Assembly: GCA_910584075.1 (NCBI GenBank)
Contig: CAJTZI010000049.1
Span: 1-15,576 of the forward strand
Direction: 5' to 3'
DNA length: 15,576 nucleotides
Source: an uncultured Oscillibacter sp.
GTDB lineage: Bacteria > Bacillota > Clostridia > Oscillospirales > Oscillospiraceae
Part shown: positions 5,670 through 11,984 of the stretch, piece after piece
Numbering within the stretch: position 1 is the first letter of the stretch
Layout of the letters: each line of letters starts with the position of its first letter
Program-made: the position numbers and the translations under genes
The notes under the pieces: generated by a model
Seen by the model: the letters and a program-made list of their open reading frames with translations, nothing else
The model's database searches: none
What the model was told of the DNA's origin: nothing

Positions 5670-7337
5670 TCAGGCCTCCTGGGCCTCCTTCTCCTTTTTC
5701 AGCAGGGCCAGCAGAGCCGTGCCGGAGAACATGGCGGCGCACATCCAGAGCAGGCTGCTGTCGCCGGTCTTGGGGACCTCGGTGGGGGGAATCTCCTCCT
5801 CTTCCGGCTCCTCCTCAAAATCTGCCAGGGGAACACCGTCCTCGGGGATGGAGTTTTCGGGGTCCTCGGGGGGATTTTGGGACTCCTCGGGAGGGTTCTC
5901 AGACTCCTCAGGGGGATTCTCAGAGGGACTCTTGGGACTGGGATCGGGAGCCGTGGGAATATCCCACTCATCCTCTACCGGCTCAACCGGCGGCGGATTA
6001 TAGGGCACATTGAGCGTGTGCAGGAAGGTGAATTTAACCTCCTCCAAAATATCCTTTGTCTCATCATACGCTCGCTCCTTCGCCGCGTCATTCCCAGGAT
6101 TGAACGTTTTTCCGCCATCCACGGAGACGTAAATTCTTTGTGTGCTATTCCCCTCCGCATCCTGGTCTTTCACAATGGTAATCTCAATTTTCAGCTGCTT
6201 GGTGGTGTATCCGATATCTTCCAGCGCCTCGTCATCAAGGCCCAGGGTATCCTTCAGGAAATCCTTCTTTGCCTCAACAGGGTGCTCATCCATGTCAGCC
6301 CGATAATTCAGGGGATTCCCATTTTCGTCCTTTTCATCTCCGGCCGCAAGCTCTTTCTTCTCAAACCACAAGTTTTCAGCCTCTGTGCCTTTGATAATCT
6401 CTTCGACCGCGTCCATGATTTTCTCAGCCGTATCGGCGCCTTCTCCCTCGACATAGCTGTCGATCCGGTCTCCGATCTCTTCCACAAGCTGATCCCGCTC
6501 CTCGTCCTTGATCTCGGGAACAGAGGGAGCCGTGCCATTGTAACCGGCCTCATATCCGCCGGCAAAGCCGTTCTCGTATGCCTCTTTGAGCTGGTCGGGC
6601 GTCAGTTCAGATTCCTCTAAAAATCCTTCCATAAACCCGCTGTCATTGCCGCCGGGACGGGAAGCGGAGTTTTCGCCCTTGAAATACTCCTTCAAGTAAT
6701 CGCAAAAATACTCGTAGGCCTTTTTGTACGCCTCGCGGCTCCCCTGCTGATCCTCCGAGCCCTTGTACTTGTCATAGGCCTGGCGGTACTCCTCCAGCTT
6801 TTCCGCGTATTCCTTCTTCGCGGCCTCATCATATGTGTACTCCTTGCCGTCCTCACCCGTGAAATCTTTCAGATCCTCAGGCTTCGGAAGCGTATCCGGG
6901 TCCTTCCAATCGGCGGGGTCCTTCAATTCGGACGGATCCTCCAAATCGAGATCATCCAGTTTGTCTTTCACGCCGGCGCCGGCCTGGATGCCGGCTTCCT
7001 CGCCCTTCTGCCTGATCTCCTCCAGCAGATCCTCATCGCTTTTGTCCGCCGCGCCAGCGCCGGCCTCTTTGCCGGCTGTGGAACCATTGTCAGTTACTTC
7101 GGCGAAGTTATCCACGATCACCTGATCCTTGCCGTCCGGGTCTTTCCCCTGAACTTGAGTGATGTCCACCTTAACCTCATCCGGCCGGGTGCCGTAGGCA
7201 TTATTGCTGTCCTCCCAGATATGCTCCACTTTGATGGTTACATAGGATGTGGCGTTCACTGCCGTCGCCGTGGCGGTCAGCAGGGCCATTGCCGTGAGCA
7301 TCAGACTTTTCAACGGCTTTCTAAAATTCTTCCTCAT
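5670..7337 (-). CDS. LPXTG-type (VPKTG) cell-wall-anchored surface protein
   Basis: ATG 7337 has AAGGGAG about 8 nt upstream; a TTG at 7364 has no such site. The 555-residue protein has a signal peptide (1-29, likely cut after VNA). A start resembling a Cna-B strand follows (VTIKVEHIWEDSNNAYGTRP, about 33-52). Residues about 85-430 are mostly acidic, Lys/Glu/Asp-rich and predicted helical (LEEYRQAYDKYKGSED; YENGFAGGYEAGYNG; DQLVEEIGDRIDSYVEG). A Pro/Glu-rich wall-spanning zone (about 447-520) contains repeats of the ENPPEES type. The sorting signal is VPKTG at 521-525, then a membrane segment (about 529-546) and a KKEKEAQEA tail. It is presumably anchored to peptidoglycan by the sortase encoded next. 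The ligand or partner is unknown; the long helical region is unusual for a Cna-B adhesin. Confidence 0.9.
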   Translation of the reverse strand: MRKNFRKPLKSLMLTAMALLTATATAVNATSYVTIKVEHIWEDSNNAYGTRPDEVKVDITQVQGKDPDGKDQVIVDNFAEVTDNGSTAGKEAGAGAADKSDEDLLEEIRQKGEEAGIQAGAGVKDKLDDLDLEDPSELKDPADWKDPDTLPKPEDLKDFTGEDGKEYTYDEAAKKEYAEKLEEYRQAYDKYKGSEDQQGSREAYKKAYEYFCDYLKEYFKGENSASRPGGNDSGFMEGFLEESELTPDQLKEAYENGFAGGYEAGYNGTAPSVPEIKDEERDQLVEEIGDRIDSYVEGEGADTAEKIMDAVEEIIKGTEAENLWFEKKELAAGDEKDENGNPLNYRADMDEHPVEAKKDFLKDTLGLDDEALEDIGYTTKQLKIEITIVKDQDAEGNSTQRIYVSVDGGKTFNPGNDAAKERAYDETKDILEEVKFTFLHTLNVPYNPPPVEPVEDEWDIPTAPDPSPKSPSENPPEESENPPEESQNPPEDPENSIPEDGVPLADFEEEPEEEEIPPTEVPKTGDSSLLWMCAAMFSGTALLALLKKEKEAQEA

Positions 7338-7427
7338 GTCGTGCGCTCCCTTCCTGTATATCAAAAAATATTTTGATTACCGTGTTGGCCAGGGCCGCTC
7401 GGTACAGCCCCTTGTGTTTACAGCTAT

Positions 7428-7462
7428 ACAGTACCACAAAAAGGTTACAAAGAGGTGACAGC
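7428..7462 (-). promoter_or_regulatory. SARP-box promoter of the surface protein-sortase operon
   Basis: On the minus strand: GCTGTCACC, 4 nt, TGTAACCTTTTT (7462-7438), then TACTGT (7433-7428) as -10, 9 bp after the second heptamer. The heptamers TGTCACC (7460-7454) and TGTAACC (7449-7443) start 11 bp apart. No TTGACA-like -35 is present. The same 25-nt pattern occurs at 10139-10163. The predicted transcript has a leader of about 84 nt. Confidence 0.7.
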
Positions 7463-7466
7463 TCCC

Positions 7467-8159
7467 TCAATTTCCAAGGGCTTCCCGCAAAATTTTCAGC
7501 CGCCGGCTGACCTCCGCCGCAATCTCCGGCATTTTCCCCTCCAGATAGGGCCCGGGACACTCCGTTCGATCCGAAAACATCCTGTGAATCGTCAGATTTC
7601 CCTCCGTGTCCCCGGTGTACTCCAAGGCCTCGATGCCGTTGCGCAGGCAGATGTCAGTACACAGCCGAATCAACGCCTCGTAGGACGCGCCGCTGACGTG
7701 CCACTCCCCTCCAATCTCGTCGTTGGCCACCTCAATGGTCACCGCCTGATGGTCGTTCTCCGGGCTGCTGGAGGTCCAGGCCCGGTTCCCCTCCTCCACA
7801 TACAATGCCACGCGGCCCGCCGTGTCAATGGCGTAGTTGGAGGAGGCCCGCCGGTCCGGCTCCGCGAACACCTCCCCCAGCCGCTCCAGGGGGATGTCGT
7901 CCGCCATGTGGTGAATGGTGATCTTTTTGATCGTGTCCTCCCGGGGAAAATCGGCGTTGACGCTGAGATAGACGTACTCCGTCAGGGGACTGCTGCGGGC
8001 GATGATCTCCGCCTGCTCCGCCTCGGTCAGAGGGCGGCCCGCGTTCTCCGGGATGCTCATCCCGGCAAAGCGCCAGGCCGTCAGCACAATGGCCGCCGAG
8101 GCGGCAAACACCGCCAGCAGCAGCCATATGCGCCGGAACTCCTGTCTGTTTGTCTCCAT
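7467..8159 (-). CDS. membrane-anchored N-acetylmuramoyl-L-alanine amidase (amidase_2 fold)
   Basis: Start ATG 8159 (230 residues) has GGAGGG 5 nt upstream; a GTG two codons earlier overlaps that site. Residues 11-28 form a single N-terminal membrane helix. The catalytic domain (about 77-225) has amidase_2/PGRP-like zinc ligands: His83/His84 in TIHHM, His192 in IHRMF and Cys201 in ECPGPYL, with TIEVAND (142-148) and SSNYAID (107-113). It should cut the bond between N-acetylmuramic acid and L-alanine outside the membrane, i.e. remodel peptidoglycan. It is the third gene of operon A, 15 bp after the ligase-like gene. There is no terminator after it, so some transcripts may read into the surface-protein operon. 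Confidence 0.88.
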   Translation of the reverse strand: METNRQEFRRIWLLLAVFAASAAIVLTAWRFAGMSIPENAGRPLTEAEQAEIIARSSPLTEYVYLSVNADFPREDTIKKITIHHMADDIPLERLGEVFAEPDRRASSNYAIDTAGRVALYVEEGNRAWTSSSPENDHQAVTIEVANDEIGGEWHVSGASYEALIRLCTDICLRNGIEALEYTGDTEGNLTIHRMFSDRTECPGPYLEGKMPEIAAEVSRRLKILREALGN

Positions 8160-8174
8160 CTCCACCCTCCGCCG

Positions 8175-9548
8175 TCACAGGAAATAGGTGCAAATCATAT
8201 ACACACAGCACCAGACAAAATGGGCCATCAGAAGGGCAAACACCACCCTGGTGGCAGTTCTGCCCAGAGATTTTCCGCCCTTGCGGGGCTCTCCCGCGGA
8301 CACCAGCGTCAGTGTGGTAATGCCGCAATAGAAAAAGCTGGTGTCCATCAGATTGTGGACCACGAAAGCGGCGGCAGCGGGGGCTCCGGTTTTTCGGAAA
8401 TGCCGCAGAACAATCACCGCCAGCGCCGCCATGGCAATCAGTCCCAGCTCCACCCCGATGTGAATGAGGAAGTTGTGGATATGCCACGTGCCGAAATACT
8501 TGTCCCCGTCGAACATATTCCAGCTTCGCCACTGGCCGGGTCCCAGGCCCAGCACCGGGTGGAAGAGGATGTACCCCAGGCCGTTCTCCATCATCTCAAT
8601 CCGCTCGGCAAAGGTGGCCAGAGCGCTGGGCCGGATGACTACCGCGGCGGCCGCCACGGCAATTCCGCCGCCGGAGAGGCCGATGGCCGCCCGGCGGCAG
8701 GTCCGCAGAAACCGCTCAAAGGTCTCCCAGCTGGCCGCCAGGGCCAGCAGCCACGCCAGCAGAAACAGGCAGAACCAGGGGATGCGGGTCTGCCGGGCCG
8801 TGAAGTACATCAATATCCCGGCGGCAAAGCACAAGCTGGCCTTGGCCAGCACCTGGCAGCCGTAGTCAAAAACCTCCCGCCAGGAGGCCCGGCGCTTTTT
8901 CTCCGCCAGCAGCACCAGAATACCCGCCGCCATGGCCACAAAGCTGCCCATGGACAGCGTCAGGGCCAATGTGGCCAGCACCAGGGGCTCCAGATGGCGC
9001 AGGACGCGGCTCAGCGCGTCCTCCTCCCCGCCCTCCTCCAGACAGGCGGTGATGGCAAACCACCCCACCGCCAGAAAGATGCCCAGGGCGTTGGGGTTAT
9101 GCAGCAGTCCGCCCAGGCGGCCCGCCGTCCCGGACAGGGCCTGGAGCAGAAACATCCCCAGGCTCACCGCCGCCGCGCACCCGGCCCACAGGGCGTTGAG
9201 CCGTTTCAAAAGCCGCAGCTCGCCGCCGTCCATGCAGGCCATGAGAAAATAGACGGCCAAAAAGATGACATGGGTGGAGGGATATCCCTGCACCGTATTG
9301 CCGGAGGTCACATAGGAGGACATCATGCCCAAAGCCAAATACGCCGCCATGGGCACGGCAATCCAGGGATCGATCCGGGCAGAGCGTTGGAGCCCCAGTC
9401 CCGCGGCGCACAGCAGGATGCCCACCATCCCGGTGCTCAGGGCGTTGGCAACGCCGAACTGGGTCAGCGCGGCCTGGGCCAGGATCAGCAGAACAAAGAC
9501 ATAGTTGTCAAACAGCGTGTCCAGCACACGCCCCCATTTGCCGCTCAC
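8175..9548 (-). CDS. O-antigen ligase/polymerase-family (Wzy_C) polytopic membrane protein
   Basis: A GTG at 9548 with AGGAGG 9 nt upstream gives 457 residues; 10-12 membrane segments are visible. Family landmarks are GRLGGLLHNPNALGIFLA (143-160), FHPVLGLGPGQWRSW (329-343) in the long extracytoplasmic loop, and WHIHNFLIHIGVELGL (355-370), the signature of O-antigen ligase/Wzy_C proteins. Such enzymes transfer or polymerise lipid-linked glycans outside the membrane. In Gram-positives they serve capsule or wall-glycan assembly, or glycan transfer to proteins. No other polysaccharide genes are nearby, so its substrate is unclear. It sits between the unnamed small protein and the amidase in operon A, which suggests a wall-linked glycan. 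It appears intact. Confidence 0.85.
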   Translation of the reverse strand: MSGKWGRVLDTLFDNYVFVLLILAQAALTQFGVANALSTGMVGILLCAAGLGLQRSARIDPWIAVPMAAYLALGMMSSYVTSGNTVQGYPSTHVIFLAVYFLMACMDGGELRLLKRLNALWAGCAAAVSLGMFLLQALSGTAGRLGGLLHNPNALGIFLAVGWFAITACLEEGGEEDALSRVLRHLEPLVLATLALTLSMGSFVAMAAGILVLLAEKKRRASWREVFDYGCQVLAKASLCFAAGILMYFTARQTRIPWFCLFLLAWLLALAASWETFERFLRTCRRAAIGLSGGGIAVAAAAVVIRPSALATFAERIEMMENGLGYILFHPVLGLGPGQWRSWNMFDGDKYFGTWHIHNFLIHIGVELGLIAMAALAVIVLRHFRKTGAPAAAAFVVHNLMDTSFFYCGITTLTLVSAGEPRKGGKSLGRTATRVVFALLMAHFVWCCVYMICTYFL

Positions 9549-9575
9549 CGCCTTGCGCCTCCTCTCCCGTTCCGC

Positions 9576-9989
9576 TCACTCCGCCAGCAGAGCGCTGTCC
9601 ATCAGGCGCATCAGCTCCAGAACACTGCGGAAATGCCCCTCCAGCTTCCGCTCCCGCCACAGCAGGGAGCCCTGCCAGCTGGCATTTTGCCGAAAGAGGA
9701 CCCGGATTTCAAAAACCGCCAGATTTTTCTCCCGCCTGGTCTGGGACCGGAGAGCCGGCTGGGCCTCCACCGGGCAGAACTCCCGGGCCTTCGTCTCCCG
9801 CTGGGGAGAATTCTCCCGGTCCATCAGCTCATCCATGAAAAACAGCAGCTGCGCCATGCTGGAAAACCGGAGCGGCTCCGGCAGCTGAGGGACGCTCAGC
9901 GTCCCCACCGGCCGCCGGTCCTCATAGGACACGACTTGCACGGTGACGATATTTTTCCCGCAGGCCATGTACTGCACTTTCTCCGCCAA
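9576..9989 (-). CDS. conserved small protein of unknown function, first gene of operon A
   Basis: I choose TTG 9989, which has GGGGAG 7 nt upstream, giving 137 residues; other in-frame starts are GTG 10091, an ATG near 10034 and ATG 9968, all with poorer sites. The protein is soluble and has two blocks. The first is MACGKNIVTVQVVSYEDRRP through QLPEPLRFSSMAQLLFFMDELMDREN; the second is FEIRVLFRQNASWQGSLLW followed by FRSVLELMRLMDSALL. I recall the same two blocks recurring in uncharacterised proteins of gut Clostridia, but no named domain. It precedes the ligase-like gene by 27 bp and is the first gene after a SARP-box promoter. A regulatory or adaptor role would be a guess. Confidence 0.75.
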   Translation of the reverse strand: MAEKVQYMACGKNIVTVQVVSYEDRRPVGTLSVPQLPEPLRFSSMAQLLFFMDELMDRENSPQRETKAREFCPVEAQPALRSQTRREKNLAVFEIRVLFRQNASWQGSLLWRERKLEGHFRSVLELMRLMDSALLAE

Positions 9990-10128
9990 GCGATCACTCC
10001 CCTTCGCAGCGCCTCCAGAACGACGCTCAGACATCGCGGAAATACACGGGCGGAAATAACCGCAGCGCGCAAAACCACTGTCATTCCCCACTCCCCGTGT
10101 TCACTTCCGCTATAAATTTTATTTTTAT

Positions 10129-10163
10129 ATTCTATCATAAAAAGGTTACAGGCTGGTGACAGC
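10129..10163 (-). promoter_or_regulatory. SARP-box promoter of operon A (small protein-ligase-amidase)
   Basis: On the minus strand: GCTGTCACC, 4 nt, TGTAACCTTTTT (10163-10139), then TAGAAT (10134-10129), five of six matching the -10 consensus, 9 bp after the second heptamer. Heptamers TGTCACC (10161-10155) and TGTAACC (10150-10144) start 11 bp apart. There is no -35 match. Of 25 positions, 21 are identical to the element at 7438-7462, all differences lying in the 4-nt spacer. Leader length to TTG 9989 would be about 130 nt. Confidence 0.72.
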
Positions 10164-10177
10164 ATCCCTGGATTCAC

Positions 10178-10216
10178 GGCGGGGAACAGCGGTGTTCCCC
10201 GCCTGTGCAAACAGGC
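10178..10216 (-). terminator. tandem hairpins after the SARP gene
   Basis: Arms 10178-10188/10193-10203 (11 bp, GGCGGGGAACA) and 10201-10205/10212-10216 (5 bp) lie between the SARP stop and the next promoter; they share a few bases and so may be alternatives. A T tract is missing on the minus strand, so termination strength is uncertain. Confidence 0.4.
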
Positions 10217-10218
10217 GC

Positions 10219-11478
10219 TCACATCTCCCGCCACTCTGCCCTGGGCGGAAGCTCTTTGTCCGGCGCCCCTCTGGACGCGGTCTCCCTGGAGGGCAGCACG
10301 GGCAGAAGGCTGGTCCGCACGGCCACCGTCCGCCCCAAAAGGGTGTTTTTGAAGGCTTCCAGCCCCCGGCGCAGGACCCGTTCGGCGTTCTCGTAGCTGG
10401 CGGTGGGCAGCAGCAGAAGGTACTGATTGGCGTTCAGCCGGGCGGCCACGTCCTCGGACCGCAGCCGCGACAGGCAGGTCCGCTCCAGCTCCGCCATGGC
10501 CGCGGCGCTCCGCTTGGCCTCCGGGCATCCGCCGTCCCGCTCCAGAACCGTCAGCAGGCACAGCTGCACCACCTGCCCGGAGCGGTACATCCCCCGGGCC
10601 ATCAGGCGGTAGATGTCCTGGAACACGGCGTACTCGCAGATCAGCGCCCCTTCGGCCGGCCCCTCCTCCAGCAGCTGCCTGCGGATAATCCGCAGGTCCA
10701 GCTCCACAGAGGCGTCAATCCGGGCGATCTCCTGGTAAAAGTCCACCAGCTCTGGCGAGGGTGCCACCCCCAGCTGGTCCATGTACAGCTTTGACACCTG
10801 GCTGTAATGCTGCAGCGCCGTCTGGGTGGCCCCGGAGGCGTGGAACAGCCTCATCAAAAGCAGCTGGCACTGCTCGTCATAGGGGTCCAGTGTGGCGGCC
10901 TGGCGGCACACGCCAATGGCCTCGTCCAGCCGCCCCAGCTCCCACAGCCGGTTGGCCGCGCCATAGGACAGCCTCAGGTAACGGGTATGATAGTATGTAC
11001 GCAGGGGCAGCGTCCAGGAGATCCCCGCCGCGTTGGGGAGAAAATCCCCCTGGTACCGGGGCAGAAACTCCAGAACCGCGGAGAGCGCCCTGTCCGGTGC
11101 GGCGGAAAAGGCGGTATACAGCTCCTCCAGCTCCTCCGCGTCCGTGCGCAGCTCCAGCTCCGGGGCCCAGAAATAGCGTCCCCGGCGGTAGAGCAGCACT
11201 TGCTTCCCGTCTGGAAAGCCCAGCTCCTCCAGAATGGCGCGTGCCCTGTGGAGGGTGGTTTTCAGGGCTCCCGCCGGGTCAGCCGCCTCCTCGCCCTCCT
11301 CCCAGATGGCGCCGGCCAGCTCCTCCTGCCCCGCGCCGTTCTGGTGAAACGCGCACAGATACTCCAAAAAGCTCCACAGTCGCTGGGAGGCCCGCTCCTG
11401 CTCCGAGATGACGCGCTCCCCTCCCGGACAGGAAATGGTAAATCCTCCGAAAAAAGTAACACACAAACCCTGTTCCAT
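10219..11478 (-). CDS. SARP/BTAD-family transcriptional activator with GGDEF-like C-terminus
   Basis: ATG 11478, with AAGGAG about 11 nt upstream, gives 419 residues. Residues 5-107 form an OmpR-like winged helix of SARP type (VTFFGGFTISCPGG; LWSFLEYLCAFHQNG; LKTTLHRARAILEELGF; GRYFWAP). Residues about 112-255 are the bacterial transcriptional activator (BTAD) helical repeats (YQGDFLPN; YHTRYLRLSYGAANRLWELGRLDEAI; YDEQCQLLLMRLFHASGATQTALQHY). Residues about 265-390 resemble a degenerate GGDEF/cyclase-like fold (SEDVAARLNANQYLLLLPTASYENAERVLRRG in two parts), with NANQY where GGDEF would be, so no cyclase activity is expected; a sensor role is possible. It should activate transcription by binding 11-bp-period direct repeats. 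Two such repeats control the operons just downstream, making it their likely activator. Confidence 0.88.
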   Translation of the reverse strand: MEQGLCVTFFGGFTISCPGGERVISEQERASQRLWSFLEYLCAFHQNGAGQEELAGAIWEEGEEAADPAGALKTTLHRARAILEELGFPDGKQVLLYRRGRYFWAPELELRTDAEELEELYTAFSAAPDRALSAVLEFLPRYQGDFLPNAAGISWTLPLRTYYHTRYLRLSYGAANRLWELGRLDEAIGVCRQAATLDPYDEQCQLLLMRLFHASGATQTALQHYSQVSKLYMDQLGVAPSPELVDFYQEIARIDASVELDLRIIRRQLLEEGPAEGALICEYAVFQDIYRLMARGMYRSGQVVQLCLLTVLERDGGCPEAKRSAAAMAELERTCLSRLRSEDVAARLNANQYLLLLPTASYENAERVLRRGLEAFKNTLLGRTVAVRTSLLPVLPSRETASRGAPDKELPPRAEWREM

Positions 11479-11593
11479 AGGCTTTGAATCTCCTTTTTTC
11501 TCTTTTCTGTCATATGGCGAAAAAGTTGCAAAACTCGGAACGCCGCGCCCGGTCAAATTCGGATTCGGGCCGGTCCTCCCATGCGTTTGCTTC

Positions 11594-11615
11594 ATACAGA
11601 ATATATATTCTGTAT
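11594..11615. promoter_or_regulatory. 22-bp perfect palindrome just downstream of the SARP promoter
   Basis: Each half reads ATACAGAATAT and its complement, with no central gap. It starts about 9 bp downstream of the predicted SARP -10 box, overlapping the expected transcription start. It is a good candidate operator for a dimeric repressor; in RNA it would form a hairpin at the 5' end of the SARP transcript. Confidence 0.6.
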
Positions 11616-11623
11616 TTATAGTT

Positions 11624-11651
11624 ATTATAAGGTATGTACATCAACGCGCAA
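11624..11651 (-). promoter_or_regulatory. candidate promoter of the SARP gene
   Basis: On the minus strand TTGCGC (11651-11646), a 16-bp spacer and a perfect TATAAT (11629-11624). The start site would fall near 11617, leaving a leader of about 140 nt. Confidence 0.45.
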
Positions 11652-11855
11652 TTATAGCACAGCCCATTTTGCATTTTCAAGAGGCAATCGGATATATTTT
11701 CCGATTTTTGAGCCGAAACAGAAAAAAATATCCGTGTTTTTCCAATAATTAACAGCTTCTAAGCACCTGTTCCTGTCTTTCCGGCCTGACACCACCGCTC
11801 CTCTTTATAATATCATAATGTACATTCTGAAATATCCATCGATTTGCGTGCGGTA

Positions 11856-11884
11856 TTGCCCCGCAGAACCCACGGCTTTATAAT
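11856..11884 (+). promoter_or_regulatory. candidate promoter of the sigma region 2 fusion gene
   Basis: TTGCCC (11856-11861), a 17-bp spacer and a perfect TATAAT (11879-11884). A short inverted repeat (TGCGG at 11849-11853, CCGCA at 11861-11865) overlaps the -35 and could be an operator. The leader would be about 95 nt. A second, weaker arrangement (GTGACC near 11925, TATACA near 11950) is closer to the gene. Confidence 0.5.
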
Positions 11885-11984
11885 AAAAAGCTGTGCCATG
11901 CGCCAAAGCACGGAGCAAAAAAAGTGACCTTTTCCGCTCCCGCGGCGTTATACAGTCACAGGCCCACGGAAGGAGGCGGCGTCT

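Larger units (their letters stand above)
11479..11984. other. ~500-bp AT-rich divergent intergenic region
   Basis: No gene is seen here. It separates the minus-strand SARP gene from the plus-strand sigma-like fusion gene and is clearly more AT-rich than its surroundings. Besides the two promoters and the palindrome listed separately, it has a 7-bp hairpin (11686-11692/11700-11706) followed by a T5 run on the plus strand, with no known transcript to terminate. Confidence 0.6.

Noticed and set aside
5667..6620. 317-codon plus-strand hydrophobic frame
   Set aside because: It is antisense to the surface protein gene, whose signal peptide, sorting signal and ribosome site are clear; the Leu/Ile richness comes from complementing Glu/Asp/Lys codons.
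9896..10084. 62-codon leader ORF starting at ATG 10084 inside the operon A leader
   Set aside because: It has a GGGGAG-like site, but overlaps the conserved protein in another frame and has an unremarkable basic sequence. A regulatory leader peptide cannot be excluded but is unsupported.
7455..10115. 886-codon plus-strand open frame
   Set aside because: It lies antisense to three well-supported minus-strand genes, is rich in Gln, His, Arg, Gly and Pro with no domain pattern, and has no matching promoter or terminator. It is a high-GC shadow frame.
11478..11540. Possible third SARP box for autoregulation (TGCAACTTTTT on the minus strand near 11519-11529)
   Set aside because: Only the second half-site and the T run resemble the box; the position 11 bp upstream does not match TGTCACC.
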